From: Yinghuangia elevatio
Lineage (GTDB): Bacteria; Actinomycetota; Actinomycetes; Streptomycetales; Streptomycetaceae
Direction of reading: 5' to 3'
Assembly: GCF_040649515.1 (NCBI RefSeq)
Contig: NZ_JBEZFP010000137.1
Coordinates: 1 to 24,388 of the forward strand
Length of the DNA: 24,388 nucleotides
Shown here: positions 1-6,817 of the stretch, piece after piece
Layout: the number at the start of each line of letters is the position of its first letter
Numbering within the stretch: position 1 is the first letter of the stretch
Translations under genes and position numbers: made by a program
The notes under the pieces: generated by a model
Told to the model about the DNA's origin: nothing
Databases searched by the model: none
What the model saw: only the letters and a program-made list of their open reading frames with translations

Positions 1-384
1 CATCGCGTACCGCCAGCCGTTCTTCACCCGCAGCACGTTGGCGGTGACCTGGTAGAGCGCGACGAGCGGCGGCGTGGTGTCCGCCCGGGCGGACACCACC
101 GCGTCGTAAAACTTGCGCGCGGCCCAAGCCGTCAGGGCGGCAACCAGGGCGTCCCGGGTCGCGAAGCGCCGGTGCACGGTCGTACGCGCGACGCCGGCGG
201 CCGCGGCGATCTGCTCCATCGTGGCCGCCGGATTCGCCGACAGCACCCGCTCGGCGGCCTCCAGGATCGCGGCGATCGTGCGCTCGGTGTCCGCGCGCAT
301 CGGGCGGCGCACGGCCGCTTCGCCTCCGGCGTGCGATCCGGCTCCGGGCGCGTCGGCCCCCGCCGTACGGCTGCTCCCACCCAT
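1..384 (-). CDS. TetR-family transcriptional regulator, partial (C-terminus beyond window start)
   Basis: The minus strand is open from an ATG at 384 to the window edge (128 codons). After a Gly/Ala-rich leader of about 28 residues comes a typical TetR N-terminal DNA-binding domain: MRADTERTIAAILEAAERVL, then a helix-turn-helix with GVARTTVHRRFATRDAL at roughly residues 62-76. The ligand-binding domain is cut off. A second in-frame ATG at 300 begins directly at the helical domain and could be the real start. TetR proteins are usually dimeric repressors that release DNA when they bind a small molecule. The gene diverges from the SDR at 633, so that SDR and the regulator itself are the likely targets (inference). 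A perfect 26-bp palindrome lies inside the coding sequence at 74-99. Confidence 0.85.
   Translation of the reverse strand, partial: MGGSSRTAGADAPGAGSHAGGEAAVRRPMRADTERTIAAILEAAERVLSANPAATMEQIAAAAGVARTTVHRRFATRDALVAALTAWAARKFYDAVVSARADTTPPLVALYQVTANVLRVKNGWRYAM
74..99. repeat. 26-bp perfect palindrome inside the TetR gene
   Basis: The left arm GTGGTGTCCGCCC (74-86) is followed immediately by its exact reverse complement (87-99). It lies in the coding sequence of the TetR regulator, around the VVSARADTT residues. It has no loop, so it looks more like a protein-binding site than an RNA hairpin, but its role is unknown. Confidence 0.8.
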
Positions 385-510
385 CCCGTGTCCACCTCTT
401 CCGTCGTGCCCTCGGACGCGTCGCCACCGTGGTCGCGCGCACTCGCGGTCTCCGCCGAGACGGACCGCGAACGTAGCGGCTCAGGAGGCCAAGGCTACTT
501 GCGGGCGCAA

Positions 511-560
511 TGTCTTCACTTACTTGCATCATCAATGTTGCATCTATTACGTTGATCGCA
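511..560. promoter_or_regulatory. AT-rich divergent promoter region with candidate TetR operator (525-542)
   Basis: This 50-base stretch is far more AT-rich than its surroundings and lies between the divergent TetR gene (start 384) and SDR gene (start 633). It contains the imperfect palindrome TGCATCATCAATGTTGCA at 525-542 (7 of 9 pairs match), the size of a TetR-family operator. TATTAC at 545-550 is a possible rightward -10. I cannot assign -35 boxes with confidence. Confidence 0.5.
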
Positions 561-632
561 TCGGACACGTCGCATGTGACGCGTTGCGGGTGGACGCGAC
601 GCGCAGACGACGCGAGACACGGGAGCACAGCC

Positions 633-1427
633 ATGGACCTTCACCTGACCGGCAAGACCGCACTGGTCACCGGCGCGAGCCGGGGCATCGGACTCGCGGT
701 CGCCACCGCGCTCGCCGACGAGGGCATGCGCGTCGTCGCGGCGGCACGCACCATCACCCCCGAACTCAAAGCCACCGGCGCGACCTGCATATCCGTCGAC
801 CTCACGGCTCCGGACGCCCCGGCCCGACTGGTCGCCGAAGCCGCGGCCGCACTCGGCCGCCCCGGACTGGACCTGCTCGTCAACAACGTCGGCGGCGGCG
901 ACGCGGGAGCCGACGCGGCAGGCGGGTTCCTGGCATCCACCGACGAGCAGTGGGCGCAGTCGTTCGAACTCAACTTCTTCGCGACGGTCCGCACCACGCG
1001 GGCCGCGCTGCCCGGACTCGTCGCGGCAGGCGGCGGCATCGTGAACATCTCCTCGATCGGTGCCCGCTTGCCGCACGGCGGTCCGGTCTTCTACACGACC
1101 GCCAAGGCCGCGCTCAGCGCGTTCGGCAAGGCCCTCGCCGAGGAGTTCGGCCCCCAAGGCGTCCGCGTCAACACCGTCTCCCCCGGCCCGGTGCGCACCG
1201 ACATGTGGGAGAGCCCGGACGGGTACGGCGCCGGACTGGCCCGCACCCTCGGCGTGACCCAGCCGCAACTGCTCGCCCAACTCCCGTCCGCGGCAGGCAT
1301 GGTCACCGGCCGCCTGGTCGAACCGGCCGAGGTCGCGGGGCTGGTCGCGTACCTCGCCGGACCGCTCGCGGCCAGCGTCACGGGAGCCGACCACACGGTC
1401 GACGGCGGCGCGGTCAAGACCGTGTGA
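633..1427 (+). CDS. SDR-family NAD(P)-dependent oxidoreductase
   Basis: A 264-residue classical short-chain dehydrogenase/reductase. Visible motifs are the cofactor loop TGASRGIG (14-21), NNVG, Ser at about 141, and catalytic YTTAK (Tyr154, Lys158); the active-site Asn is kept in FELNFF. The C-terminus ends in the usual VDGG segment. Family knowledge says it oxidises or reduces an alcohol/carbonyl pair with NAD(P)(H); the substrate cannot be read from sequence. The ATG at 633 is preferred over earlier in-frame starts because GGGAG lies just upstream and the protein then begins directly with the Rossmann fold. It diverges from the TetR gene, its likely regulator. A hairpin follows the stop. 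Confidence 0.93.
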   Translation: MDLHLTGKTALVTGASRGIGLAVATALADEGMRVVAAARTITPELKATGATCISVDLTAPDAPARLVAEAAAALGRPGLDLLVNNVGGGDAGADAAGGFLASTDEQWAQSFELNFFATVRTTRAALPGLVAAGGGIVNISSIGARLPHGGPVFYTTAKAALSAFGKALAEEFGPQGVRVNTVSPGPVRTDMWESPDGYGAGLARTLGVTQPQLLAQLPSAAGMVTGRLVEPAEVAGLVAYLAGPLAASVTGADHTVDGGAVKTV

Positions 1428-1434
1428 CACGTCA

Positions 1435-1452
1435 GGGGGCGCGACCGCCCCC
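1435..1452 (+). terminator. Hairpin after SDR gene
   Basis: GGGGGCG (1435-1441) and CGCCCCC (1446-1452) form a 7-bp stem with a 4-nt loop, 7 nt after the SDR stop codon. There is no T-tract, as is common for actinobacterial terminators. Confidence 0.55.
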
Positions 1453-1503
1453 GGCCCGTGCCAGGGCCCGGGCAATCTCGGGACAGGCAGGCCCCGGCGG
1501 CCC

Positions 1504-1520
1504 GATAGCATCGCAGTCCT
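1504..1520 (+). promoter_or_regulatory. Candidate -10 element and very short leader for the ABC-F gene
   Basis: TAGCAT at 1506-1511 fits the actinobacterial TANNNT -10 pattern and ends 9 nt before the ATG at 1521. I see no Shine-Dalgarno sequence between them, so transcription would begin almost at the start codon (leaderless or nearly so). No convincing -35 is visible. Confidence 0.35.
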
Positions 1521-3158
1521 ATGAGCGCCACGATCGTCGTCAAGGACCTCTCCGCCGGGCACGGAGACCGCGTCCTGTTCTCCGCACTGGACCTCGTGGT
1601 CGGCCCCGGCGACGTCATCGGCCTCGTCGGGGCCAACGGGGCCGGGAAGTCCACACTGCTGCGCATGGTGGCCGGCCTCGCCGCGCCCGAGGGCGGCTCG
1701 ATCCAGGTCAGCCCGCCCGGCGCCACCATCGGCCATCTGCCGCAGGAGCCGGACCGGCGTGCGGGCGAGACCGTACGGGAGTTCCTGGGTCGGCGTACCG
1801 GCGTGACCGCCGCGCAGGCCGCGCTCGACACCGCGACCGAAGGCCTGGTCGAGGGACGCGCGGGCGCGGACGACGAGTACGCCGCCGCCCTGGAGCGCTG
1901 GCTCGACCTCGGCGGCGCCGACCTGGAGGACCGCGCCGACGAAGTGGCCGCCGACCTGGGCCTGTCCGTCGACCTCGACCAGGCGATGACGTCGCTGTCC
2001 GGCGGCCAGGCCGCGCGCGCGGGCCTCGCCTCGCTGCTGCTCAGCCGCTACGACGTCTTCCTGCTCGACGAGCCGACCAACGACCTCGACCTGGACGGCC
2101 TGGACCGCCTGGAGAAGTTCGTCACCGGCCTGCGCGCGGGGACCGTGCTGATCAGCCACGACCGCGAGTTCCTGGCCCGCACGGTGACCCGCGTGGTGGA
2201 ACTGGACCTGGCGCAGCAGCAGGTGCGGACGTACGGCGGCGGCTACGAGGCGTACCTGAACGAGCGCGAGGTGGCCCGGCGGCACGCCCGCGAGGAGTAC
2301 GAGCAGTACGCCGACACCAAGGCGGCCCTGGAGGAGCGCGGCCGCACCCAGCGCTCCTGGATGGACAAGGGCGTCAAGAACGCCCGCCGCAAGGCGACCG
2401 ACAACGACAAGCTCGGCCGCAAGTTCCGCTCCGAGGCGAGCGAGAAGCAGGCGGCCAAGGCCCGGCAGACCGAGCGCATGATCGAACGCCTCGACGTCGT
2501 CGAGGAGCCCCGCAAGGAGTGGGAACTGCGCATGGAGATCGCGGCGGCACCGCGCGCGGGCGCCGTGGTCGCGACGCTGCGCGGTGCGGTGGTGCGCCGC
2601 GGCGACTTCACCTTCGGACCGGCCGAGCTGCAGATCGACTGGGGCGACCGGGTGGCCATCACCGGCCCCAACGGCTCCGGCAAGACGACGCTGCTGGGTG
2701 CGCTGCTGGGCCGCGTCCCGCTGGACGAGGGCCAGGCGGCGCTGGGTCCGGGTGTCGTGGTCGGCGAGATCGACCAGGCCCGCGGGCTGTTCCTCGGCGA
2801 GGACACGCTGCTGGCCGCGTTCGGGGCGGCGGTCCCCGACCTGCTGCCCGAGGACGTCCGCACGCTGCTGGCCAAGTTCGGCCTCAAGTCCCACCACGTG
2901 CTGCGCACGGCCGCGACGCTCTCGCCCGGCGAACGTACGCGCGCGGCGCTGGCGCTGCTCCAGGCGCGCGGCGTGAACCTGCTCGTGCTCGACGAGCCGA
3001 CGAACCACCTCGACCTGCCCGCGATCGAGCAGTTGGAGTCGGCGCTGTCGTCGTATAACGGAACGCTGCTGCTGGTCACGCACGACCGGCGCATGCTGGA
3101 CGCGGTGGAGACCAACCGCCGCGTCACGGTCGACGCGGGCCGCATCACGGATCGCTGA
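1521..3158 (+). CDS. ABC-F family ATPase (tandem ABC domains, no membrane domain)
   Basis: A 545-residue soluble protein with two ATP-binding cassettes. The first has Walker A GANGAGKS (37-44), signature LSGGQ (159-163) and Walker B FLLDEPTNDLDL. The second has GPNGSGKT (382-389), LSPGE (467-471) and LVLDEPTNHLDL. A charged, Lys/Arg-rich helical linker of the ABC-F type joins them (about residues 245-335). ABC-F proteins act on the ribosome, either as translation factors or as ribosome-protection factors against antibiotics; they are not transporters. Neither role can be chosen here because the linker tip has to be compared with known subfamilies. A hairpin follows the stop, so it is probably transcribed alone. 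The upstream -10 suggests a very short leader. Confidence 0.93.
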   Translation: MSATIVVKDLSAGHGDRVLFSALDLVVGPGDVIGLVGANGAGKSTLLRMVAGLAAPEGGSIQVSPPGATIGHLPQEPDRRAGETVREFLGRRTGVTAAQAALDTATEGLVEGRAGADDEYAAALERWLDLGGADLEDRADEVAADLGLSVDLDQAMTSLSGGQAARAGLASLLLSRYDVFLLDEPTNDLDLDGLDRLEKFVTGLRAGTVLISHDREFLARTVTRVVELDLAQQQVRTYGGGYEAYLNEREVARRHAREEYEQYADTKAALEERGRTQRSWMDKGVKNARRKATDNDKLGRKFRSEASEKQAAKARQTERMIERLDVVEEPRKEWELRMEIAAAPRAGAVVATLRGAVVRRGDFTFGPAELQIDWGDRVAITGPNGSGKTTLLGALLGRVPLDEGQAALGPGVVVGEIDQARGLFLGEDTLLAAFGAAVPDLLPEDVRTLLAKFGLKSHHVLRTAATLSPGERTRAALALLQARGVNLLVLDEPTNHLDLPAIEQLESALSSYNGTLLLVTHDRRMLDAVETNRRVTVDAGRITDR

Positions 3159-3169
3159 GTCGTGTCCCC

Positions 3170-3204
3170 AAATATCCGCCGGGCCCGCGAACCGACGGGT
3201 ATTT
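3170..3204 (+). terminator. Inverted repeat after ABC-F gene
   Basis: AAATATCCG (3170-3178) pairs with CGGGTATTT (3196-3204) with one mismatch around a 17-nt GC-rich loop, 11 nt past the ABC-F stop. It is a plausible terminator. It also lies upstream of the ankyrin gene, so a regulatory site cannot be excluded. Confidence 0.4.
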
Positions 3205-3267
3205 GAAGGCACTCCCTGGACCTGACAACACCCGCGGACACCCGCCCGTCCCAGATCACCGAGGCAC

Positions 3268-3705
3268 ATGAACCGCCGTATCGCGAAGAAGCTGTCCAAC
3301 AAGCTCGTCCTGGCCGTGCACTGCGCGGACATCGAGTCCACCCGGCGCCTGCTGCGCGCCGGGGCCGACGCGGACCGCCCCGACGCCGAGGGCACCACCC
3401 CGCTCTACGCCGCGTCGGTGCGCGGCGACGCCGAGATCGCCGAGATCCTGATCGCGGCCGGCGCCGACCCGAACCGCGAGAGCGGGAACGGCGAGGAGGG
3501 CCTGCCGCTGTGCGCGGCGGCCTGCTGGGGGCACGACGACGCGGTCCGGGTCCTGCTCGCGGCCGGTGCCGACGTGAACCTGCGGGAGGACGGCGGCTTC
3601 GGGCGCACCGCGATCCAGTGGACCACGCAGGCCGGGTTCGAGCAGCCGTCGACGCGGCAGATCCTGCGGGACGCCGGGGCGTTCGTCCCGCTCACCCTGC
3701 TCTGA
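3268..3705 (+). CDS. Small ankyrin-repeat protein
   Basis: A 145-residue protein that is almost wholly ankyrin repeats of about 33 residues. Repeat signatures are VHCADIESTRRLLRAGAD, TTPLYAASVRGDAEIAEILI with AAGADPN, and LPLCAAACWGHDDAVRVLL with AAGADVN, followed by a less regular capping repeat. There is no signal peptide or membrane segment, so it should be cytoplasmic. Ankyrin repeats bind other proteins; the partner is unknown. The ATG at 3268 has GAGG a few bases upstream. It follows the ABC-F gene by 109 nt with an inverted repeat between, and converges on the YchJ-type gene. Confidence 0.88.
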   Translation: MNRRIAKKLSNKLVLAVHCADIESTRRLLRAGADADRPDAEGTTPLYAASVRGDAEIAEILIAAGADPNRESGNGEEGLPLCAAACWGHDDAVRVLLAAGADVNLREDGGFGRTAIQWTTQAGFEQPSTRQILRDAGAFVPLTLL

Positions 3706-3706
3706 C

Positions 3707-3743
3707 CGGTTCCGGCCTCGGACCGGATCCGGATCCGGATCCG
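3707..3743. terminator. Hairpin and hexanucleotide repeat between convergent genes
   Basis: CGGTTCCGG (3707-3715) pairs with CCGGATCCG (3723-3731) with one mismatch, directly after the ankyrin stop codon. It overlaps a tandem array of three CGGATC units (3724-3743) that is itself fully palindromic. The position between two convergent genes fits a bidirectional terminator. Confidence 0.5.
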
Positions 3744-3794
3744 CCCTGACTTGCTCCGGACCTGCTTCGGTGCGGGGCCGGGGCGCTCCCGGAG

Positions 3795-4256
3795 CTACTC
3801 GCCCAGCGCCGCCGCGTACACCCATGCACCGTCGACGCGGGTGAACGAGCTGTGCTCCTCGATCACGCCGTCGTGCCCGCTCTCGCGGTAGTGCGCCCGG
3901 AAGGTCACGGTGCCCTCGTTGTGGAACGGTCCGCCCTCTGTGGCGGCCACCACGTCGAGGCCGAGCCAGCGGGTGCGCGGGTCGAGGTCCAGGTGCGCGG
4001 GCCGGGTGTCCGGGTGCCAGGTGCGCAGCAGGTAGTCGGCGTCCCCGACAACGAAGGCGGCGTACCGCGACCGCATGAGCCGTTCCGCGGTGGGTGCGGG
4101 CGCGTCGCCGCGGTGGAACCGTCCGCAGCAGTCCTGGTACGGCTGCCCGTCCCGCCCGCAGGGGCACGCCGCCCCCGGGTCGAACGCGGGCCGGGTGGGG
4201 GCGGCTGCGCCGCGTGCCTTCGGGGAGCGCGCCTGGCCGGCCTTGCGTCGTGACAT
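3795..4256 (-). CDS. YchJ-family (UPF0225) protein with SEC-C zinc motif
   Basis: A 153-residue protein. The SEC-C motif CPCGRDGQPYQDCCGRFH (about residues 33-50) carries the Cys residues expected to hold zinc. The YchJ core follows, with AERLMRSRYAAFVVGDADYL, TWHPDTRP and a closing EEHSSFTRVDGAWVYA. The family is widespread and its function is not settled; a SEC-C motif suggests protein or nucleic-acid contact. The ATG at 4256 has no ribosome site, but GATAAT sits 6 nt upstream, which fits a leaderless transcript. It lies 50 nt downstream of the SDR at 4307-5167, so it could also be read from that gene. Confidence 0.9.
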   Translation of the reverse strand: MSRRKAGQARSPKARGAAAPTRPAFDPGAACPCGRDGQPYQDCCGRFHRGDAPAPTAERLMRSRYAAFVVGDADYLLRTWHPDTRPAHLDLDPRTRWLGLDVVAATEGGPFHNEGTVTFRAHYRESGHDGVIEEHSSFTRVDGAWVYAAALGE

Positions 4257-4262
4257 GCGCCC

Positions 4263-4268
4263 ATTATC
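4263..4268 (-). promoter_or_regulatory. Candidate -10 (GATAAT) of a leaderless promoter for the YchJ-type gene
   Basis: On the minus strand GATAAT (5 of 6 matches to the consensus -10) lies exactly 6 nt before the ATG at 4256, so initiation would fall on the start codon. No Shine-Dalgarno is present. The -35 is not clear; TTGC lies upstream at non-ideal spacing. Confidence 0.45.
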
Positions 4269-4306
4269 GCGGCATCGTGGCCCGGCAACACGCACCCCCC
4301 GGCCGG

Positions 4307-5167
4307 TCAGTGCGCGGTCCAGCCGCCGTCCACCGGGAGCACCGCCCCCGTCAGGTAGGACGCCGCGGGACCCGCCAACAGCAGTGCCGCGCCCGCGAGT
4401 TCCGTAGGGTCGGCCCACCTGCCCATCGGCACCTCGTGGGCGAGGAACGCCTTGACGTGCGGGTCGTCGTCGACGCCCGCGTTCAGCGGCGTGCGGAACG
4501 GTCCGGGCGCGAGCGCGTTGACGCTGATGCCCGTCCCGGCGAGTTCGACGGCGAGGCTGCGGGTGAACTGCACGACGGCGCCCTTGCTCGCCGCGTACCC
4601 GGTGCGCCCGGCCGCGCCGACCAGGCCCAGGGCGCTGGCCAGCGTGACGATGCGCCCGTATCCCGCGTCGCGCATGACCGGGACCGCCGCCTGGCAGGCC
4701 AGGAATGTGCCCACCACGTTGACGTCGAGGCAGCGGCGCAGGGTGGCCGCGTCCAGGACGCCGATCTCGCCGCGGGCCTGCACGCCGGCGCTGGTGACCA
4801 GGATGTCGAGGCGTCCGAAGTGCTCGGCGGCGCGGGCGACGAGGGCCTGCACGTCGGCCTCGTCGGTGACGTCGCAGCGTACGCCGAGGGCCTGGGCTCC
4901 GGACGTGGCGGCGATGTCCGCCGCCGCGGCCTCGCATGCGGCCACATCGCGGCTCCCGAGGACGACGGACGCGCCGGCCTCGGCGTACGCGCGCGCAATC
5001 GCCAGGCCCAGCCCCGCCGATCCCCCGGTGACCACCGCGACCTGACCGCTCAGGTCCGTGCCCGTGCCGGACGGCCCGCTGCCACCATTCCCGCTGCCAC
5101 CATTCCCGCCGCCACTGCCACCACTACTGTTACCGCCACCGTCACCGTGACCGCCACCGCTGCCCAC
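4307..5167 (-). CDS. SDR-family oxidoreductase with Gly/Ser/Asn-rich N-terminal extension
   Basis: A 286-residue protein. Residues 1 to about 36 are a low-complexity Gly/Ser/Asn tract (for example GGSGNGGSGPSGTGTD). The rest is a full-length classical SDR: TGGSAGLG cofactor loop, active-site Asn in DVNVVG, Ser in TLASALG, catalytic YAASK and a final VDGGW. The GTG at 5167 is supported by GGAAGGGG 6 nt upstream, and no start codon lies between the tract and the Rossmann fold, so the tract should be translated. The substrate is unknown. It lies between the VOC-fold gene (67 nt upstream) and the YchJ-type gene (50 nt downstream), probably in one transcript. Confidence 0.9.
   Translation of the reverse strand: MGSGGGHGDGGGNSSGGSGGGNGGSGNGGSGPSGTGTDLSGQVAVVTGGSAGLGLAIARAYAEAGASVVLGSRDVAACEAAAADIAATSGAQALGVRCDVTDEADVQALVARAAEHFGRLDILVTSAGVQARGEIGVLDAATLRRCLDVNVVGTFLACQAAVPVMRDAGYGRIVTLASALGLVGAAGRTGYAASKGAVVQFTRSLAVELAGTGISVNALAPGPFRTPLNAGVDDDPHVKAFLAHEVPMGRWADPTELAGAALLLAGPAASYLTGAVLPVDGGWTAH
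5075..5119. repeat. 15-bp tandem repeat encoding the SDR's Gly/Ser leader
   Basis: Two perfect 15-bp copies of CCCGCTGCCACCATT (5075-5089, 5090-5104) are followed by a degraded third copy and further GCCACC-rich triplets to about 5160. On the minus strand each unit reads as Asn-Gly-Gly-Ser-Gly. Confidence 0.8.
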
Positions 5168-5234
5168 GACCCGCCCCTTCCGTCGGTACGCGGCAACTTG
5201 ATCACGAGCCGGGGCGCGGTGGCACGTGGTTTTG

Positions 5235-5621
5235 TCACGCCTGGACGAGCATGATCAGGTTGCCGTCGGGGTCGGCGACGTAGCACATGCGCTCGCCCCA
5301 CGGCTGGTCCACCGGCTCCAGGTGCACCGGCGTCCCGGCCGCGCGCAGGCGTGCCAGCTCGGCGTCCAGCGCGTCGGTGTAGAGGCACAGTTGGAAGGGC
5401 TTTCCGCCGCGCGGCGTCGGCCCGAACATCGCCTCGACGCCCGAGTAGTCGCCGATGCCGATGGTCGAATCGCCGACGCCGACCGTCAGGAACGCGGCGT
5501 CGCCTTCCCCCTCCGGCGGGAAGCGGTACGTGACCGGCAACCCCAGCAACTCGGTGTAGAACGCGACCAGCCTCGTGAAGTCGTCGCTGTGCAGGATGGG
5601 GAACGCCTGGGTGAACGCCAC
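5235..5621 (-). CDS. VOC-superfamily (glyoxalase/bleomycin-resistance-like) protein
   Basis: A 128-residue single-unit VOC-fold protein. It begins AFPILHSDDFTRLVAFYTEL, shows the paired beta-alpha-beta layout, and ends with the typical CYVADPDGNLIMLVQ strand. Members include glyoxalases, dioxygenases and drug-binding proteins; the substrate cannot be told here. The GTG at 5621 is chosen because GGAGG lies 5 nt upstream; an in-frame GTG six bases earlier is part of that ribosome site. It is the first gene of a probable VOC-SDR-YchJ unit on the minus strand. Confidence 0.88.
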   Translation of the reverse strand: MAFTQAFPILHSDDFTRLVAFYTELLGLPVTYRFPPEGEGDAAFLTVGVGDSTIGIGDYSGVEAMFGPTPRGGKPFQLCLYTDALDAELARLRAAGTPVHLEPVDQPWGERMCYVADPDGNLIMLVQA

Positions 5622-5717
5622 GGGCACCTCCGGTTCATGAGCGGCGAGCGGCTTCCAGCCTCTCCCGGTTCGTGCGGAGGTGCACGCACTAACGCGCCGC
5701 GAGCCGCCGGTCGTCCA

Positions 5718-5805
5718 CAGGACGCTGTTGGATGCAGAACACCGTTGGCTACAGGACGCCGTTGGCTCGCAGGATGCCGTTGGCGCGCAGGATGCCGAGT
5801 GCGCG
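5718..5805. repeat. Five-copy degenerate 17-18-bp tandem repeat over a gene's 3' end
   Basis: Units begin at 5718, 5735, 5752, 5770 and 5788. The core is CAGGATGCCGTTGGCGCG; the first two units are 17 bp and the last three 18 bp. The 18-bp units keep the reading frame of the minus-strand gene and encode repeated Leu-Arg-Ala-Asn-Gly-Ile. The shift to 17-bp units coincides with the TAG stop at 5749-5751, and the repeats continue past it. Confidence 0.85.
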
Positions 5806-6675
5806 GACGGTGGCGTGGCCGCGCCACTCCATCGCTCCGGCGGGCGAGATGCGCGCGTACTCGACGGTCCAGCCGCCGTCGTCCTTCTGTCCGCGCTCAA
5901 GGCGGTCGAGTTCGCCGGGGACGTCGGCGGAGGCGAGGTGGCGGCGTGCGGGGGTGCCCGGCAGGGGCGCGAAATCCAGCGGGCGCATGTACTCGTTCTC
6001 GGTGCCGCCGTCGACGTGGACCATGCCGTCGGCCGGGATGTACGCGGCCAGCACGTCCAGCGCACTCGCCGCCTCCGGGTAGATGGTGCGTACCTGCTCC
6101 AGGTCCAGCAGCCTTACCGCGTACGCCAGTTCGAGCGCATGCGGTTTGCCGACCTCGGTGCCGGCGCCCTCCGCGGCGGCGATGCAGTACCGCGTCGCAC
6201 GGTCGAGCCACGTGTGCGTGCGGATCGCCGGGTCGTGCGCGGCGGCACGGTGCGCGGCCGCCACCACCACCGAGGTGAGCTGCAACGACGACTCGGACGG
6301 GTCACTCATCCCCCACCACGGAGCCGAACCCGCCTGGTCGGTGATCGGCAGGGCGAACGGCAGGCCCCCGTCCGGGTGGGTGATCGAGGCCAGCCAGTCG
6401 CACAGCGCGGCACCTTGGTACGGCGTGGGGGCCGCGGCGTCCTCGAACACCTCGAACGCGTGCAGGGCAGCGCCCACCTGGCTCTCCGGCGAGCGCAGGT
6501 CGCATTCGAGGCCCCAGCCGTACCCGCCGTCCGGATTGCGGTACGCATCGACTGCGGCGAGCAGTTGCCCCGCGTCGACGGGGTCCCCCACCAGGACGCG
6601 GAACCGCAGCCGGTCGAGGATGCGGGCGTGGGTGGCCATGAAGTCGGATGCTGCCTGAAGGTCGACGTGGGTCAT
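5749..6675 (-). CDS. Alpha/alpha-toroid protein (prenyltransferase/squalene-cyclase-like)
   Basis: A 308-residue protein that looks all-helical. It has recurring Asp-Gly-Gly turn motifs like those between helices of terpenoid-cyclase/prenyltransferase toroids: NPDGGYGWG (about 47-55), HPDGGLPF, and DDGGWTVEY near the end. I see no class II cyclase DxDD motif and no obvious prenyltransferase zinc ligands, so catalysis is not established; many actinobacterial relatives are annotated only by fold. The ATG at 6675 has GGGAGG upstream. The last residues (ILRANGILRANGVL) are written by a tandem repeat. The gene diverges from the nucleotidyltransferase-fold gene at 6818. Confidence 0.82.
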   Translation of the reverse strand: MTHVDLQAASDFMATHARILDRLRFRVLVGDPVDAGQLLAAVDAYRNPDGGYGWGLECDLRSPESQVGAALHAFEVFEDAAAPTPYQGAALCDWLASITHPDGGLPFALPITDQAGSAPWWGMSDPSESSLQLTSVVVAAAHRAAAHDPAIRTHTWLDRATRYCIAAAEGAGTEVGKPHALELAYAVRLLDLEQVRTIYPEAASALDVLAAYIPADGMVHVDGGTENEYMRPLDFAPLPGTPARRHLASADVPGELDRLERGQKDDGGWTVEYARISPAGAMEWRGHATVRALGILRANGILRANGVL

Positions 6676-6817
6676 GCCCTCAGCCTCCCGCTCCCGGCTG
6701 CGGGGGTCTTGAACGTTTCGGACGTTCGGCGCGTCGCGCCGCGGTCCTTCCGGTGCGGCGGCGGCCACTTCGCGCCGAACCGCCGCCGCGGCGGCGTGCA
6801 ATGGGTTGGATGGCGGC
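6676..6817. promoter_or_regulatory. Divergent intergenic region with two short palindromes
   Basis: This 142-bp region separates the divergent toroid and nucleotidyltransferase-fold genes and should hold both promoters. It contains CGGCGCG-T-CGCGCCG (6727-6741), a perfect 16-bp palindrome CGCCGCCGCGGCGGCG (6781-6796), and a near-repeat CGTTTCGGACGTTCGG at about 6714-6729. I could not assign -10/-35 boxes. GC-only palindromes are less telling in DNA this GC-rich. Confidence 0.35.

Noticed and set aside
132..395. Minus-strand open frame starting MDTGWVGAAVRRG
   Set aside because: It is a different frame from the TetR gene, which has the real helix-turn-helix residues and runs off the window edge.
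113..3058. Long plus-strand open frame of 981 codons
   Set aside because: It is Arg/Pro/Gly/His-rich with no domain, runs across three better-supported genes and an AT-rich promoter, and is a side effect of high GC content.
516..3398. Long minus-strand open frame of 960 codons
   Set aside because: It lies opposite the SDR and ABC-F genes, which have clear motifs. Its composition is that of an antisense shadow.
5718..5805. CRISPR-like array
   Set aside because: The units are contiguous with no spacers and vary in length; it is a tandem repeat.
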